Shown piece after piece: positions 56,984 to 64,000 of a DNA stretch of 64,000 nt (position 1 is its first letter; every line of letters starts with the position of its first letter). The position numbers were made by a program, and so were the translations under genes. The notes beneath the pieces were generated by a model that was given only the letters and a program-made list of their open reading frames with translations, was not told the DNA's origin and searched no databases. This DNA is from Desulfurococcus amylolyticus Z-533 (GTDB lineage Archaea > Thermoproteota > Thermoprotei_A > Sulfolobales > Desulfurococcaceae), in contig NZ_KI911318.1 of assembly GCF_000513855.1 (NCBI RefSeq), positions 1,117,327-1,181,326 on the forward strand, read 5' to 3'.

Positions 56984-57391
56984 CCTTAACTCTAGCACTG
57001 TGCCAGGATCCCGCAGCATCTGGATGATTCTTCTATCTATATCCCTTGCCGCCTTATTGGCTTTAATACCTATCGTGGCTGGCTCAATGAAGCTACTTCT
57101 CCTTATAATCAGTTTAACTGGGCTATCCACTATGAGTCCACTACTACCCTGTGCCAGAACAATGTCTACGAGACCTCCAACCCTGATTACTGCAAGTAAG
57201 ATAGAGCCATCCCTTCTTAAAGCCTCTTTAAATACCCTAGAGAAATCCTTAGGGGATCTATCAGCCCCTATACCTATTATACAATCCCCTCTCTCAGTTA
57301 AATACTCCTCCCTACTGATTTCAAGGGTTGTAACATGAGTAGCCTTAATCCTGGGATGTCCCCTAGCATATACAATCTCTGCTTCAACCAT
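56915..57391 (-). CDS. DUF371 family protein
   Basis: This 158-residue protein begins MVEAEIVYARGHPRIKATH and contains LEISREEYLTERGDCIIGIG (~residue 23), the diagnostic opening of the archaeal DUF371 family. GSSGLIVDSPVKLIIRRSSF (~82) and KAARDIDRRIIQML (~112) follow. Function is unknown. The gene overlaps the end of the Trm5-like gene by 69 bases on the other strand and is divergent from pcm. Confidence 0.78.
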   Translation of the reverse strand: MVEAEIVYARGHPRIKATHVTTLEISREEYLTERGDCIIGIGADRSPKDFSRVFKEALRRDGSILLAVIRVGGLVDIVLAQGSSGLIVDSPVKLIIRRSSFIEPATIGIKANKAARDIDRRIIQMLRDPGTVLELRLYVLGLDEVESIYAGSRGVLQD

Positions 57392-57451
57392 TATGCTTAA
57401 ACCCCGCTATTAAGAATATTTTAACTATGAAAATTAAATAGGGGTTACGAT

Positions 57452-58135
57452 TTGTCCGGTTTAGAAGAACAAAAACGACTCATTATTGAAGAACTGCACT
57501 CACTAGGCTATCTGAAAAGCGAGAAAGTCATAAAAGCCCTTCTCAAAGTTCCCAGGGAGCTCTTTCTACCTCCACATCTAAGGGAGTACGCCTATGTTGA
57601 TACACCTCTCCCAATAGGTTTCGGTCAAACCATAAGCGCGATACATATGGTAGCCATAATGACAGAGGAGTTGGACCCTGCCCCAGGCGATAGGGTTCTC
57701 GAGGTGGGAACCGGTTCAGGTTATCAGGCAGCTGTACTGGCAGAGATAGTTGCAAGGAGTGGTGAGGGGAAAAAAGGACATGTATACACTATAGAAAGGA
57801 TCCCTGAGCTGGCCGAGTATGCTAGAAAGCGCCTTGAGGAAGCTGGTTATAGCAGTGATGTCACGGTGATAGTGGGTGATGGAACACTGGGGCTACCTGA
57901 GAAAGCACCATTCGATAAAATAATAGTCACAGCCGCCGCCCCCTATGTACCGAACCCATTAATAGAGCAGCTGGCTGAAGGAGGAAGATTAGTCATACCC
58001 GTAGGCGATGTATATCTCCAACGACTACTCACAGTAGAGAAGTACGGGAGTTCGATAACCAAGAGGTATGGAATAGAATGTGTGTTCGTACCGTTAATTG
58101 GTAAGTATGGATGGCATACTGATTCAACATATTGA
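57452..58135 (+). CDS. pcm: Protein-L-isoaspartate O-methyltransferase
   Basis: This 227-residue repair enzyme methylates isoaspartyl residues of heat-damaged proteins. It shows [18 protein letters not shown] (~residue 51), [18 protein letters not shown] (~79), [18 protein letters not shown] (~108) and [18 protein letters not shown] (~152). The start is TTG 57452. The archaeal members are short, as here. It is a single gene, followed by the candidate RNA at 58.2 kb. Confidence 0.93.
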   Translation: MSGLEEQKRLIIEELHSLGYLKSEKVIKALLKVPRELFLPPHLREYAYVDTPLPIGFGQTISAIHMVAIMTEELDPAPGDRVLEVGTGSGYQAAVLAEIVARSGEGKKGHVYTIERIPELAEYARKRLEEAGYSSDVTVIVGDGTLGLPEKAPFDKIIVTAAAPYVPNPLIEQLAEGGRLVIPVGDVYLQRLLTVEKYGSSITKRYGIECVFVPLIGKYGWHTDSTY

Positions 58136-58189
58136 AGCCTTAATGAAGCAGGATTATCAACAATTTTCAGAGTTGAGGGTTTTATAGGT

Positions 58190-58290
58190 CTTTATATGCC
58201 CACGGTGAAGCGTGAGCAGAGGCACAACCGGTCCCGGCAAAACCTACAACGACTTAGAGCGGGAAACAGTTGCTGCAGAAATCCTGGAAA
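58190..58290 (+). ncRNA. Candidate small RNA with own promoter (family shared with 2.8 kb)
   Basis: A TATA-like CTTTATATG (58190-58198) precedes a G+C-rich segment up to ~58290. Bases 58246-58272 (CAACGACTTAGAGCGGGAAA then CAGTTG) share a motif with 2876-2909. CCCG (~58233) can pair with CGGG (~58260), and CAAC with GTTG outside it. It lies between the stops of pcm and fen1, where no gene fits. Class and function are unknown. Confidence 0.35.
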
Positions 58291-58295
58291 CCCAA

Positions 58296-59357
58296 CTACT
58301 TCGGCTTACTGAACCATTTAGAGAGACCTTTCTGTTCTCCCCGTATATTTTCTTTAAAGGCCTTCACGTATCTCTCAAGCGCTGTGCTAACTCTATCTAT
58401 ACTGAAATCATGTTCATCCACCAATATTCTTTTCACTGCATCGGGATCGGGGGTATGCCATTCAATCCTGTAGTTGTCTGTTACCTGTGGTTGAAGGAAG
58501 TATTTCTTTATTGCTATAACATCTACTTCTATCGGCGACTTCAAAATGGGTTTCGGTATCTTCTCGATTCCCCCGTATGCCTTAACTAGTTGAAGAGCCT
58601 TCTTGGGGCCTATGCCTTCGAAGCCGTCTGGATTGTAATCTGTCCCCAGGAGTATACCTATATCGATGAGGTTCTCAAGGGTTATACCTAGCTGAACAAG
58701 GAGTTTGTCGAGCTCTATGAGCTCCGGCTTTACTTCAACATACTCGTTTTTTCTCGGTAGCTTTCTTCTACCGCTTATGGTCAGGTTTCTAACGAGCTTA
58801 GGGGAGCCGAATAGCAAGCTATCGTAATCCTGTGAGGCGGATGCATAGGCATCCCCCTTCTTAACAATATAGGCTGCCTGAGCCTCGCCCTCCGCTGGTG
58901 CTTGAACCCATGGAATACCCATTGCGTCTAGTAATGATTTAGCATCCCTCACCATTTCCTCTGTCAGCTTGGCCGACATCATTGCGTATCTCCTCGCGAG
59001 CTCGAGGTCTCCGGATTGAACGGCTTCCTCGTACTTCTTTGCTGCCTCCTCCTTAACGGCTTTCCTCCTCTCTATCTCCCTCGCCTTCAATTCAGGGGGT
59101 TTACCATCAAACACGTAGACTGGTTTTATCCCTGCCTCAACGATATTTATGGTTCTATAGAATAAACCGCTTAAATGACTCGTGATCCTCCCGTTGTTAT
59201 CCATTAGAGGGGTCCCATCCGGTTGTCTGATTGCAGCTAGGAACTGGTATAATGCGTTATAGCCATCTATCACTATAATCTTGCCATGTAGGATCCTGAG
59301 ATCCTCGATAACCGTTTTAGCTTCGCCTGGTATAATGTCTTTTAAGTCTACTCCCAT
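58296..59357 (-). CDS. fen1: Flap endonuclease 1
   Basis: The start at ATG 59357 gives 353 residues and the family N-terminus MGVDLKDIIPG; the longer open frame to 59387 lacks that match. The N region holds IVIDGYNALYQFLAAIRQPD (~residue 28) and VYVFDGKPPELK (~80). The I region holds EGEAQAAYIVKKGDAYASAS (~153) and SQDYDSLLFG. DIGILLGTDYNPDGFEGIGP (~231) is the helix-hairpin-helix metal end. The C-terminal QKGLSKWF is a PCNA-binding PIP box. It trims 5' flaps in replication and repair. Confidence 0.95.
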   Translation of the reverse strand: MGVDLKDIIPGEAKTVIEDLRILHGKIIVIDGYNALYQFLAAIRQPDGTPLMDNNGRITSHLSGLFYRTINIVEAGIKPVYVFDGKPPELKAREIERRKAVKEEAAKKYEEAVQSGDLELARRYAMMSAKLTEEMVRDAKSLLDAMGIPWVQAPAEGEAQAAYIVKKGDAYASASQDYDSLLFGSPKLVRNLTISGRRKLPRKNEYVEVKPELIELDKLLVQLGITLENLIDIGILLGTDYNPDGFEGIGPKKALQLVKAYGGIEKIPKPILKSPIEVDVIAIKKYFLQPQVTDNYRIEWHTPDPDAVKRILVDEHDFSIDRVSTALERYVKAFKENIRGEQKGLSKWFSKPK

Positions 59358-59413
59358 ATCTACACCATTATGCTGATCAATATACATGGTGTTAAATATT
59401 TAACTCGAAGAGG

Positions 59414-59674
59414 TTACTTTATATACTCATTGAACCTGGGAGACAATTTCACGAAGAACTCCCTCCCAACTGGTTCAACCTGTATTAATCCAGTTAGCTC
59501 AAGCCTCATCAATGTATGATACAGCTCTGACTTAGCAAAGACTAATCCATATTTCTTCTTTAATGCCTCGTCGAGATCACTTTCGGTTATTCCTTCAGGT
59601 TTAGACACCAGCACCTCCAATATAGCTCTAAAGAGCGGTGTTATCCTCCAGTATCCCGGATTATACTTGGTCAT
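59414..59674 (-). CDS. Winged-helix protein downstream of cdc48
   Basis: ATG 59674, preceded by GGGTGATG, gives an 86-residue protein. ITPLFRAILEVLVSKPEGIT (~residue 10), then DLDEALKKKYGLVFAKSELY (~32) and LMRLELTGLIQVEPVG (~56), form a winged-helix pattern. The open frame reaches 59773, overlapping cdc48 by 67 bases, but that part does not look like this protein. It is probably cotranscribed with cdc48 and may be a regulator. No effector domain is present. Confidence 0.6.
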   Translation of the reverse strand: MTKYNPGYWRITPLFRAILEVLVSKPEGITESDLDEALKKKYGLVFAKSELYHTLMRLELTGLIQVEPVGREFFVKLSPRFNEYIK

Positions 59675-59705
59675 ACCGCACATCACCCAAAATACTTCCA
59701 CTACT

Positions 59706-61898
59706 CTACGTGTATATACTGGGTTTAATACCGTGTCTTGGAAGCGTTTGCCTTGCTCTATTACCCCACTCAATATAGAATTTTATTATTGCATCATTTA
59801 TACTTGGCTTCACTAACTCCAGAGCATTCATGAAATGCTTCCTCTCAACCATCTCTATAAATGGAGACCCCCTCAACGCCAACATAACTGTCTCCCTCAC
59901 AACCGCCTCTAAATCGGCTCCACTATAGCCCTCAGTAATTCTGGCCAGTTCAACTAGGTTAACATCCCTGCTCAAAGGTATACTTCTAGTATGTATTCTA
60001 AGTATTTCCAGCCTAGCATTGAAGTCTGGGGGTGGAACATATATTAGTTTATCGAATCTCCCAGGCCTCAGTAAAGCTGGATCCAGGAGATCCGGCCTAT
60101 TGGTTGCAGCTAATACGACGACGTTTTCGAGTTTCTGTATACCGTCCATCTCGGTTATTAACTGTGTAACTACCCTTTCTGAGGCACCCGAATCCGTTTC
60201 AATACCCCTCAGGGATGCTATCGCATCTATCTCATCGAAGAATATTACCACTGGAGCATAGAGCCTAGCCTTCCTAAATATCTCTCTAATAGCTCTCTCA
60301 GATTCTCCAACCCATTTACTCATTATCTCCGGACCCTTGACAGCTATGAAGTTTGCCCCGCTCTCGGTTGCAACAGCCTTCGCAAGCAAGGTTTTACCGC
60401 ATCCAGGAGGTCCGTATAATAAAACGCCTCTTGGAGGCTTTATCCCGTATCTCTCATATATCTCCGGGTATCTCAATGGCAGCTCAACGTTTTCCCTAAG
60501 AGACCTCTTAACCTCCTCAAGCCCCCCGATATCACTCCACCTGACATCTGGTACTTCAACATGTATTTCACGTAGGCCGCTTGGTACAATACTCCTATAG
60601 GCAAAGAGGAAGTCCTCGAAGGTGATTTTAATAGATGTGAGTAGGGCATCGGGTAATGGCCATTCACTGGGTTGATCAAGTGGTATCTGCCTCCTAATTG
60701 CATGGAGCACTGCCTCCTTAACCAATGCCGCTAGATCGGCACCAGTGTATCCATGGGTTATCTCAGCCAGTTTATTTAGATCAACATCCTCCGAGAGAAT
60801 ACCGAGTTCCCGGAGCCTCCGCGTATGTATCTGGAGTATCTCGAGCCTGCCTTTTTTATCCGGCATAGGTATCTCGATCTCCCTGTCAAATCTTCCAGGC
60901 CTTCTGAGAGCTGGATCTAACGCGTTAGGCCTGTTTGTGGCCGCTATAACTATTACATTCCCCCTGCTCTCCAACCCATCCATTAATGCGAGGAGCTGAG
61001 CTACCACTCTCCTCTCTACTTCTCCGACTACTTCATCTCTCTTAGGCGCTATCGCATCTATTTCATCGATGAATATTATAGCCGGGTTCTTCCTCGATTT
61101 CTTCTTAGCCAGCTTAAATATCTCGCGTAATCGTTGCTCGGATTCACCATAGTACTTACTCATTATCTCCGGTCCATTAATAGTTACAAAGTATGCGTTA
61201 ACCTCGTTAGCTAAAGCCTTAGCCAGCAGCGTCTTACCTGTGCCTGGTGGACCGTAGAGCAATATCCCCTTAGGTGGCTCTATACCAAGTTTTCTGAATA
61301 CCTTTCTATACTTCAATGGTATCTCTATCATCTCTCTAATCTTGTCTATTATGTTTCCAAGCCCACCTATATCCTCAAAGGTGACGCGAGGAAACTCGCC
61401 TACTGGTTCTTCAAAGACATATATCTCTGTCTCATCAAAGACTAGTGCGGGTCCTCTTGGCTTGATGGAGATTACTTTGAAAGGTATCGGCATATCAGCT
61501 ATCACGACCTGTATCTCATTGTCCTCCATGAGGGGATAACCTATCAACTTACTCCTTATACTCTCTAAAACATAACCCTCGATCAAGGCATGATAGTTTG
61601 TGGGTGCTAGTTTTACTACTTTAGCGTATCTACGCTCTACTTTCTCAACTACCACTATATCCCCTATTTCAACTCTAGCGTTATGTCTTAGCAATGGATC
61701 AAGCCTTATAACGCCTTTACCCCTATCCTGGGTATTCCCGCTTCCAGCTAGCGCAGCAGCCTCCATATCACCCTCGATGAGTAATAGGTCTCCATCCATT
61801 ATACCATACTTCTCCATTACCTCAGGGTCGAGCCTGGCAATTCCCTTACCATAATCCCTGCGATCAGCATCTAGGACCTTTAAAACTATTCTCACCAA
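59706..61898 (-). CDS. cdc48: Cdc48/VAT AAA+ ATPase
   Basis: This 730-residue unfoldase has an N-terminal double-psi barrel ([20 protein letters not shown], ~residue 17, and a second copy [15 protein letters not shown], ~60) and two AAA modules. Walker A is GPPGTGKT (~217) in D1 and GPPGCGKT (~492) in D2. Walker B is [10 protein letters not shown] and [10 protein letters not shown]. Second-region motifs are [16 protein letters not shown] and [16 protein letters not shown]. It unfolds proteins for the proteasome or for quality control. Start is TTG 61898 or GTG 61895. Confidence 0.95.
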   Translation of the reverse strand: MVRIVLKVLDADRRDYGKGIARLDPEVMEKYGIMDGDLLLIEGDMEAAALAGSGNTQDRGKGVIRLDPLLRHNARVEIGDIVVVEKVERRYAKVVKLAPTNYHALIEGYVLESIRSKLIGYPLMEDNEIQVVIADMPIPFKVISIKPRGPALVFDETEIYVFEEPVGEFPRVTFEDIGGLGNIIDKIREMIEIPLKYRKVFRKLGIEPPKGILLYGPPGTGKTLLAKALANEVNAYFVTINGPEIMSKYYGESEQRLREIFKLAKKKSRKNPAIIFIDEIDAIAPKRDEVVGEVERRVVAQLLALMDGLESRGNVIVIAATNRPNALDPALRRPGRFDREIEIPMPDKKGRLEILQIHTRRLRELGILSEDVDLNKLAEITHGYTGADLAALVKEAVLHAIRRQIPLDQPSEWPLPDALLTSIKITFEDFLFAYRSIVPSGLREIHVEVPDVRWSDIGGLEEVKRSLRENVELPLRYPEIYERYGIKPPRGVLLYGPPGCGKTLLAKAVATESGANFIAVKGPEIMSKWVGESERAIREIFRKARLYAPVVIFFDEIDAIASLRGIETDSGASERVVTQLITEMDGIQKLENVVVLAATNRPDLLDPALLRPGRFDKLIYVPPPDFNARLEILRIHTRSIPLSRDVNLVELARITEGYSGADLEAVVRETVMLALRGSPFIEMVERKHFMNALELVKPSINDAIIKFYIEWGNRARQTLPRHGIKPSIYT

Positions 61899-62100
61899 TA
61901 TACTTCACCATATAGTAATTCTCCCATGGTTAAAGAGCTGGTAAAACACCTAGTAGAACTAACTCTCTTAAACCCGTAAAAAAGCTTTCTAATACCGGGT
62001 GCTCGGGGAAAATCCACTGAATTAGAGGGCGTCGGCTTCTTAACCCTTTGATATGTTCTCAAGCTCTTTAAGTCTGCCCTCTATGTAGTTTAACCGAAAA

Positions 62101-62376
62101 CTAGAGACCTCCCAGTATATCCTTAGCTTTCAACAAGCATTCTAACAGAGCCTTTGCAAGCATCACCCCTTTCTCGGTTAAAACATACTCCCCATTCTTC
62201 TTAACAACCAGGCCTGCCTCGACCAGGAAGAGCATGTTATAGTATATTGTACTAGCCCCTAACCCAGCCTTAATGAAGTCTACTTTACGTTTAGCACCCA
62301 TATACATTAAGACAAGTATCTTTGAGGGACCGGTTAACAGCTTTGTACGAGCTACCTCGCGCATGTCAAGCGACAT
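62101..62376 (-). CDS. Winged-helix regulator-like protein
   Basis: This 91-residue protein has VARTKLLTGPSKILVLMYMG (~residue 8), RKVDFIKAGLGASTIYYNML (~30) and VEAGLVVKKNGEYVLTEKGV (~51), the order of a marR/padR-like winged helix. A short coding-like segment (RLNYIEGRLKELENISKG) follows its stop in the +1 frame and may be a displaced C-terminus. It probably binds DNA; the target is unknown. Confidence 0.6.
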   Translation of the reverse strand: MSLDMREVARTKLLTGPSKILVLMYMGAKRKVDFIKAGLGASTIYYNMLFLVEAGLVVKKNGEYVLTEKGVMLAKALLECLLKAKDILGGL

Positions 62377-62488
62377 CTAATCCACCACTGATTATAAAAA
62401 GCCACATGACGCCCCCTACACAATAATTACCTAGACGCTTCACCATAATAAAATTTATTAGTCTACCATATTATGAGTCATCAAAAGA

Positions 62489-62563
62489 GGGCCCGTCGTC
62501 TAGCTTGGTTAGGACGCCGCCCTGACACGGCGGAGGCCCGGGGTTCAAGTCCCCGCGGGCCCA
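62489..62563 (+). tRNA. tRNA-Val(GAC)
   Basis: The cloverleaf is complete: acceptor GGGCCCG/CGGGCCC, anticodon stem CCGCC/GGCGG and loop CTGACAC, so the anticodon is GAC. There is no intron. It differs by a single base from tRNA-Val(CAC) at 21.9 kb. Its end is nine bases from the stop of the convergent ABC-ATPase gene. Confidence 0.96.
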
Positions 62564-62571
62564 TTACTTCC

Positions 62572-63729
62572 TTATGCTATAAGGTCCTCTGTTCTCGAGT
62601 CAAATAATAATGCTTTACTCCAATCTAGCTTAAGCGTTACAACTGAACCCATCTGTATCTTCATCCTTGCCGGTGACACAGCCCTTATCAGCTCCTCTCT
62701 TATCTTAATAGTCACGATATTCTCTGTACCAGTTGGCTCCACCACTAAGACCTCGCCACTTATATCACCTAAGGATTTATCAGCATTATCCTCAACTATT
62801 TCAACGTACTGTGGACGTATACCAAGTACTATCTCGGATACACCCTTAGATTCTATCCTCTCACCTATTGTCGGGTCTATGGGTACCCTTATACCGAGTA
62901 ATTCTAGGAGATACCTCGTCTTAACTGGTTCTATTATCCCTATTCCTTTTACAGCCTTGATCTCCTCGTTGGTAACCCTGAATAAGCCTTTTACCAGGTT
63001 TATGGGTGGCGTGCCAATGAATCCTGCTACAAATATATTAGCAGGCCTGTAGTAGAGCTCATCAGGCGTACCAATCTGTCTAACCCTGCCGCCCTCCATT
63101 ACTGCTATCCTGTCAGACATAGTCATAGCCTCAACCTGGTCATGGGTAACGTATACCGTGGTTATACCCAGTGTTTTCTGAAGCTTCTTCAGCTCAGCCC
63201 TCATCAAGAGTCTTAACTTGGCATCTAGATTACTTAAAGGCTCGTCAAGTAACCAGACCTTTGGCTTTCTCACCAGTGCTCTGGCTAGTGCAACCCTTTG
63301 TTGCTGGCCTCCTGATAACTGGCTTGGTCTTCTATCGAGTAAATGATCTATGCTGAGGAACCTAGCCATTTCAACAACCATTTTATTAATATCTTCCCTT
63401 GTTAACCCAAGCTCTTTCCTCCTCACCTCTAGTGGGAAAGCTATGTTCTCGAAAACCGTCATATGAGGATATAAAGCATAGTTCTGGAAAACCATTGCTA
63501 CATCTCTATCCTTCGGATGCGTCATCGTTACATCCTTGTCCCCGATGTATATTTTTCCCTCATCAGGGAATTCAAGGCCAGCTATGAGTCTCAGCGTCGT
63601 TGATTTACCGCACCCCGAAGGCCCCAAAATAGTGAAGAACTCGCCGTCGTTGATCACAAGGGAGACATTATTTACAGCGATAATCCTACCATATCTTTTA
63701 ACCACATTCTCCAGCCTAACACTAGGCAC
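62572..63729 (-). CDS. MalK/UgpC-type sugar ABC transporter ATPase
   Basis: With the start at GTG 63729 the protein has 385 residues; the frame is open to 63765, but that extension contains the promoter. Motifs are Walker A LGPSGCGKST (~residue 40), Q-loop MVFQNYALYPHM, signature LSGGQQQRVALARAL, Walker B VWLLDEPLSNLDA and switch TVYVTHDQVEAMTM. The C-terminal ~140 residues are the TOBE regulatory domain typical of MalK/UgpC. It energises uptake of a sugar or glycerol-phosphate. The permease and binding protein are not in the window. Confidence 0.9.
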   Translation of the reverse strand: MPSVRLENVVKRYGRIIAVNNVSLVINDGEFFTILGPSGCGKSTTLRLIAGLEFPDEGKIYIGDKDVTMTHPKDRDVAMVFQNYALYPHMTVFENIAFPLEVRRKELGLTREDINKMVVEMARFLSIDHLLDRRPSQLSGGQQQRVALARALVRKPKVWLLDEPLSNLDAKLRLLMRAELKKLQKTLGITTVYVTHDQVEAMTMSDRIAVMEGGRVRQIGTPDELYYRPANIFVAGFIGTPPINLVKGLFRVTNEEIKAVKGIGIIEPVKTRYLLELLGIRVPIDPTIGERIESKGVSEIVLGIRPQYVEIVEDNADKSLGDISGEVLVVEPTGTENIVTIKIREELIRAVSPARMKIQMGSVVTLKLDWSKALLFDSRTEDLIA

Positions 63730-63750
63730 GATGATACACCAATAGACCAC

Positions 63751-63760
63751 TATATATAAA
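63751..63760 (-). promoter_or_regulatory. Promoter of the ABC-ATPase gene
   Basis: On the minus strand TTTATATATA is a consensus archaeal TATA box. Its centre is ~27 bases from GTG 63729, so the messenger is predicted to be leaderless. This supports that start codon. Confidence 0.65.
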
Positions 63761-63968
63761 AACATAAATCAACCATTAAAAATATTATGATTAATGTACC
63801 CCCAGATATTTTGCATCAACCTAGTCAAACCCAGGCCTTTTATGCTTCACTACCTCACCATTCACGAGAGTAGGTGGTACTTGTCCTTGAAATAAAGAGC
63901 CTCGGTTTCTCCATGAAGTACTCATACTGATTCATGTACACCATAATTCTCCTACAGAATAAAAGTAG

Positions 63969-64000
63969 TGGGCCCGAGGGGATTCGAACCCCTGACCTAC
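63969..64000 (-). tRNA. tRNA, 3' part only (cut by window edge)
   Basis: The minus strand shows the T arm AGGGGTTCGAATCCCCT and the acceptor 3' strand CGGGCCC followed by A. The anticodon lies beyond the right edge, so the amino acid cannot be told. Confidence 0.85.

Noticed and set aside
58212-58589. 125-codon plus-strand frame over the end of fen1
   Set aside because: Most of it is antisense to the well-conserved fen1 end; the first part is explained better as a structured RNA segment.
63855-63944. 29-codon minus-strand frame with a good Shine-Dalgarno site (AGGAGA) between the edge tRNA and the ABC gene
   Set aside because: It is too short and unlike any known protein to support; the region also lies in the likely tRNA trailer.

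Overview
The window is a stretch of crenarchaeal chromosome, most likely from a hyperthermophile of the Desulfurococcaceae (Desulfurococcus/Thermosphaera type). The evidence is a linked 16S-23S rRNA pair with no spacer tRNA and no attached 5S gene, an intron-bearing tRNA-His, TATA-box promoters with several near-leaderless genes, and a typical archaeal gene set: thermosome, Cdc48/VAT, FEN1, Nob1, RpoK, UbiA-type lipid prenyltransferase, AGOG, phosphoglucose/phosphomannose isomerase and dimeric SucCD. The genus is inferred; no database search was possible.

Layout. 0-6 kb: end of a DHH phosphoesterase, several unrecognised crenarchaeal genes, sugar-phosphate isomerase, tRNA-Pro, a PAP2 phosphatase and a lipid prenyltransferase. 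5.9-10.95 kb: the rRNA operon on the minus strand with long processing stems on both rRNAs. 11.1-12.5 kb: two HAD phosphatases. 12.66-21.3 kb: a membrane-bound group 4 [NiFe] hydrogenase operon (pyridine-nucleotide/FAD subunit, four-cluster ferredoxin subunit, two proton-pump subunits, small membrane subunit, NuoH-like anchor, fused NuoC/NuoD-like large subunit with both nickel motifs, NuoI-like ferredoxin, NuoB-like small subunit). The small subunit is split by a one-base shift at a run of six A. The short gene after it is also one base out of frame, at a run of five C.

21.6-26.7 kb: tRNA-His and tRNA-Val(CAC), a class II amidotransferase, a COG3199-type NAD-kinase-like protein, a PPP-family phosphatase with two partners, and a thioredoxin-fold protein. 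26.7-27.3 kb: remains of a TnpB transposon gene. 27.5-36.5 kb: thermosome, RpoK overlapping an M50 protease, topoisomerase I, pyrophosphatase and succinyl-CoA synthetase. 37-42 kb: tRNA-Leu, flavin reductase, purine phosphoribosyltransferase plus methylthioadenosine phosphorylase (purine salvage), ATP-grasp ligase and a secreted protein. 43-55.9 kb: radical SAM enzyme, ValRS, a small ferredoxin, AGOG DNA glycosylase, RNA methyltransferase, Nob1 and NAD kinase. 56-64 kb: Trm5-like methyltransferase, Pcm, FEN1, Cdc48, tRNA-Val(GAC), a MalK-type ATPase and the edge of another tRNA.

Intergenic regions hold at least five decayed IS200/IS605-TnpB remnants (27, 29.3, 33, 37 and 52 kb), but I see no intact transposase and no CRISPR array. 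The points most worth following are the two adjacent one-base frame breaks in the hydrogenase operon, the TnpB tails facing each other around the 27-33 kb block, and four candidate unannotated RNAs (2.8, 11.0, 43.1 and 58.2 kb).
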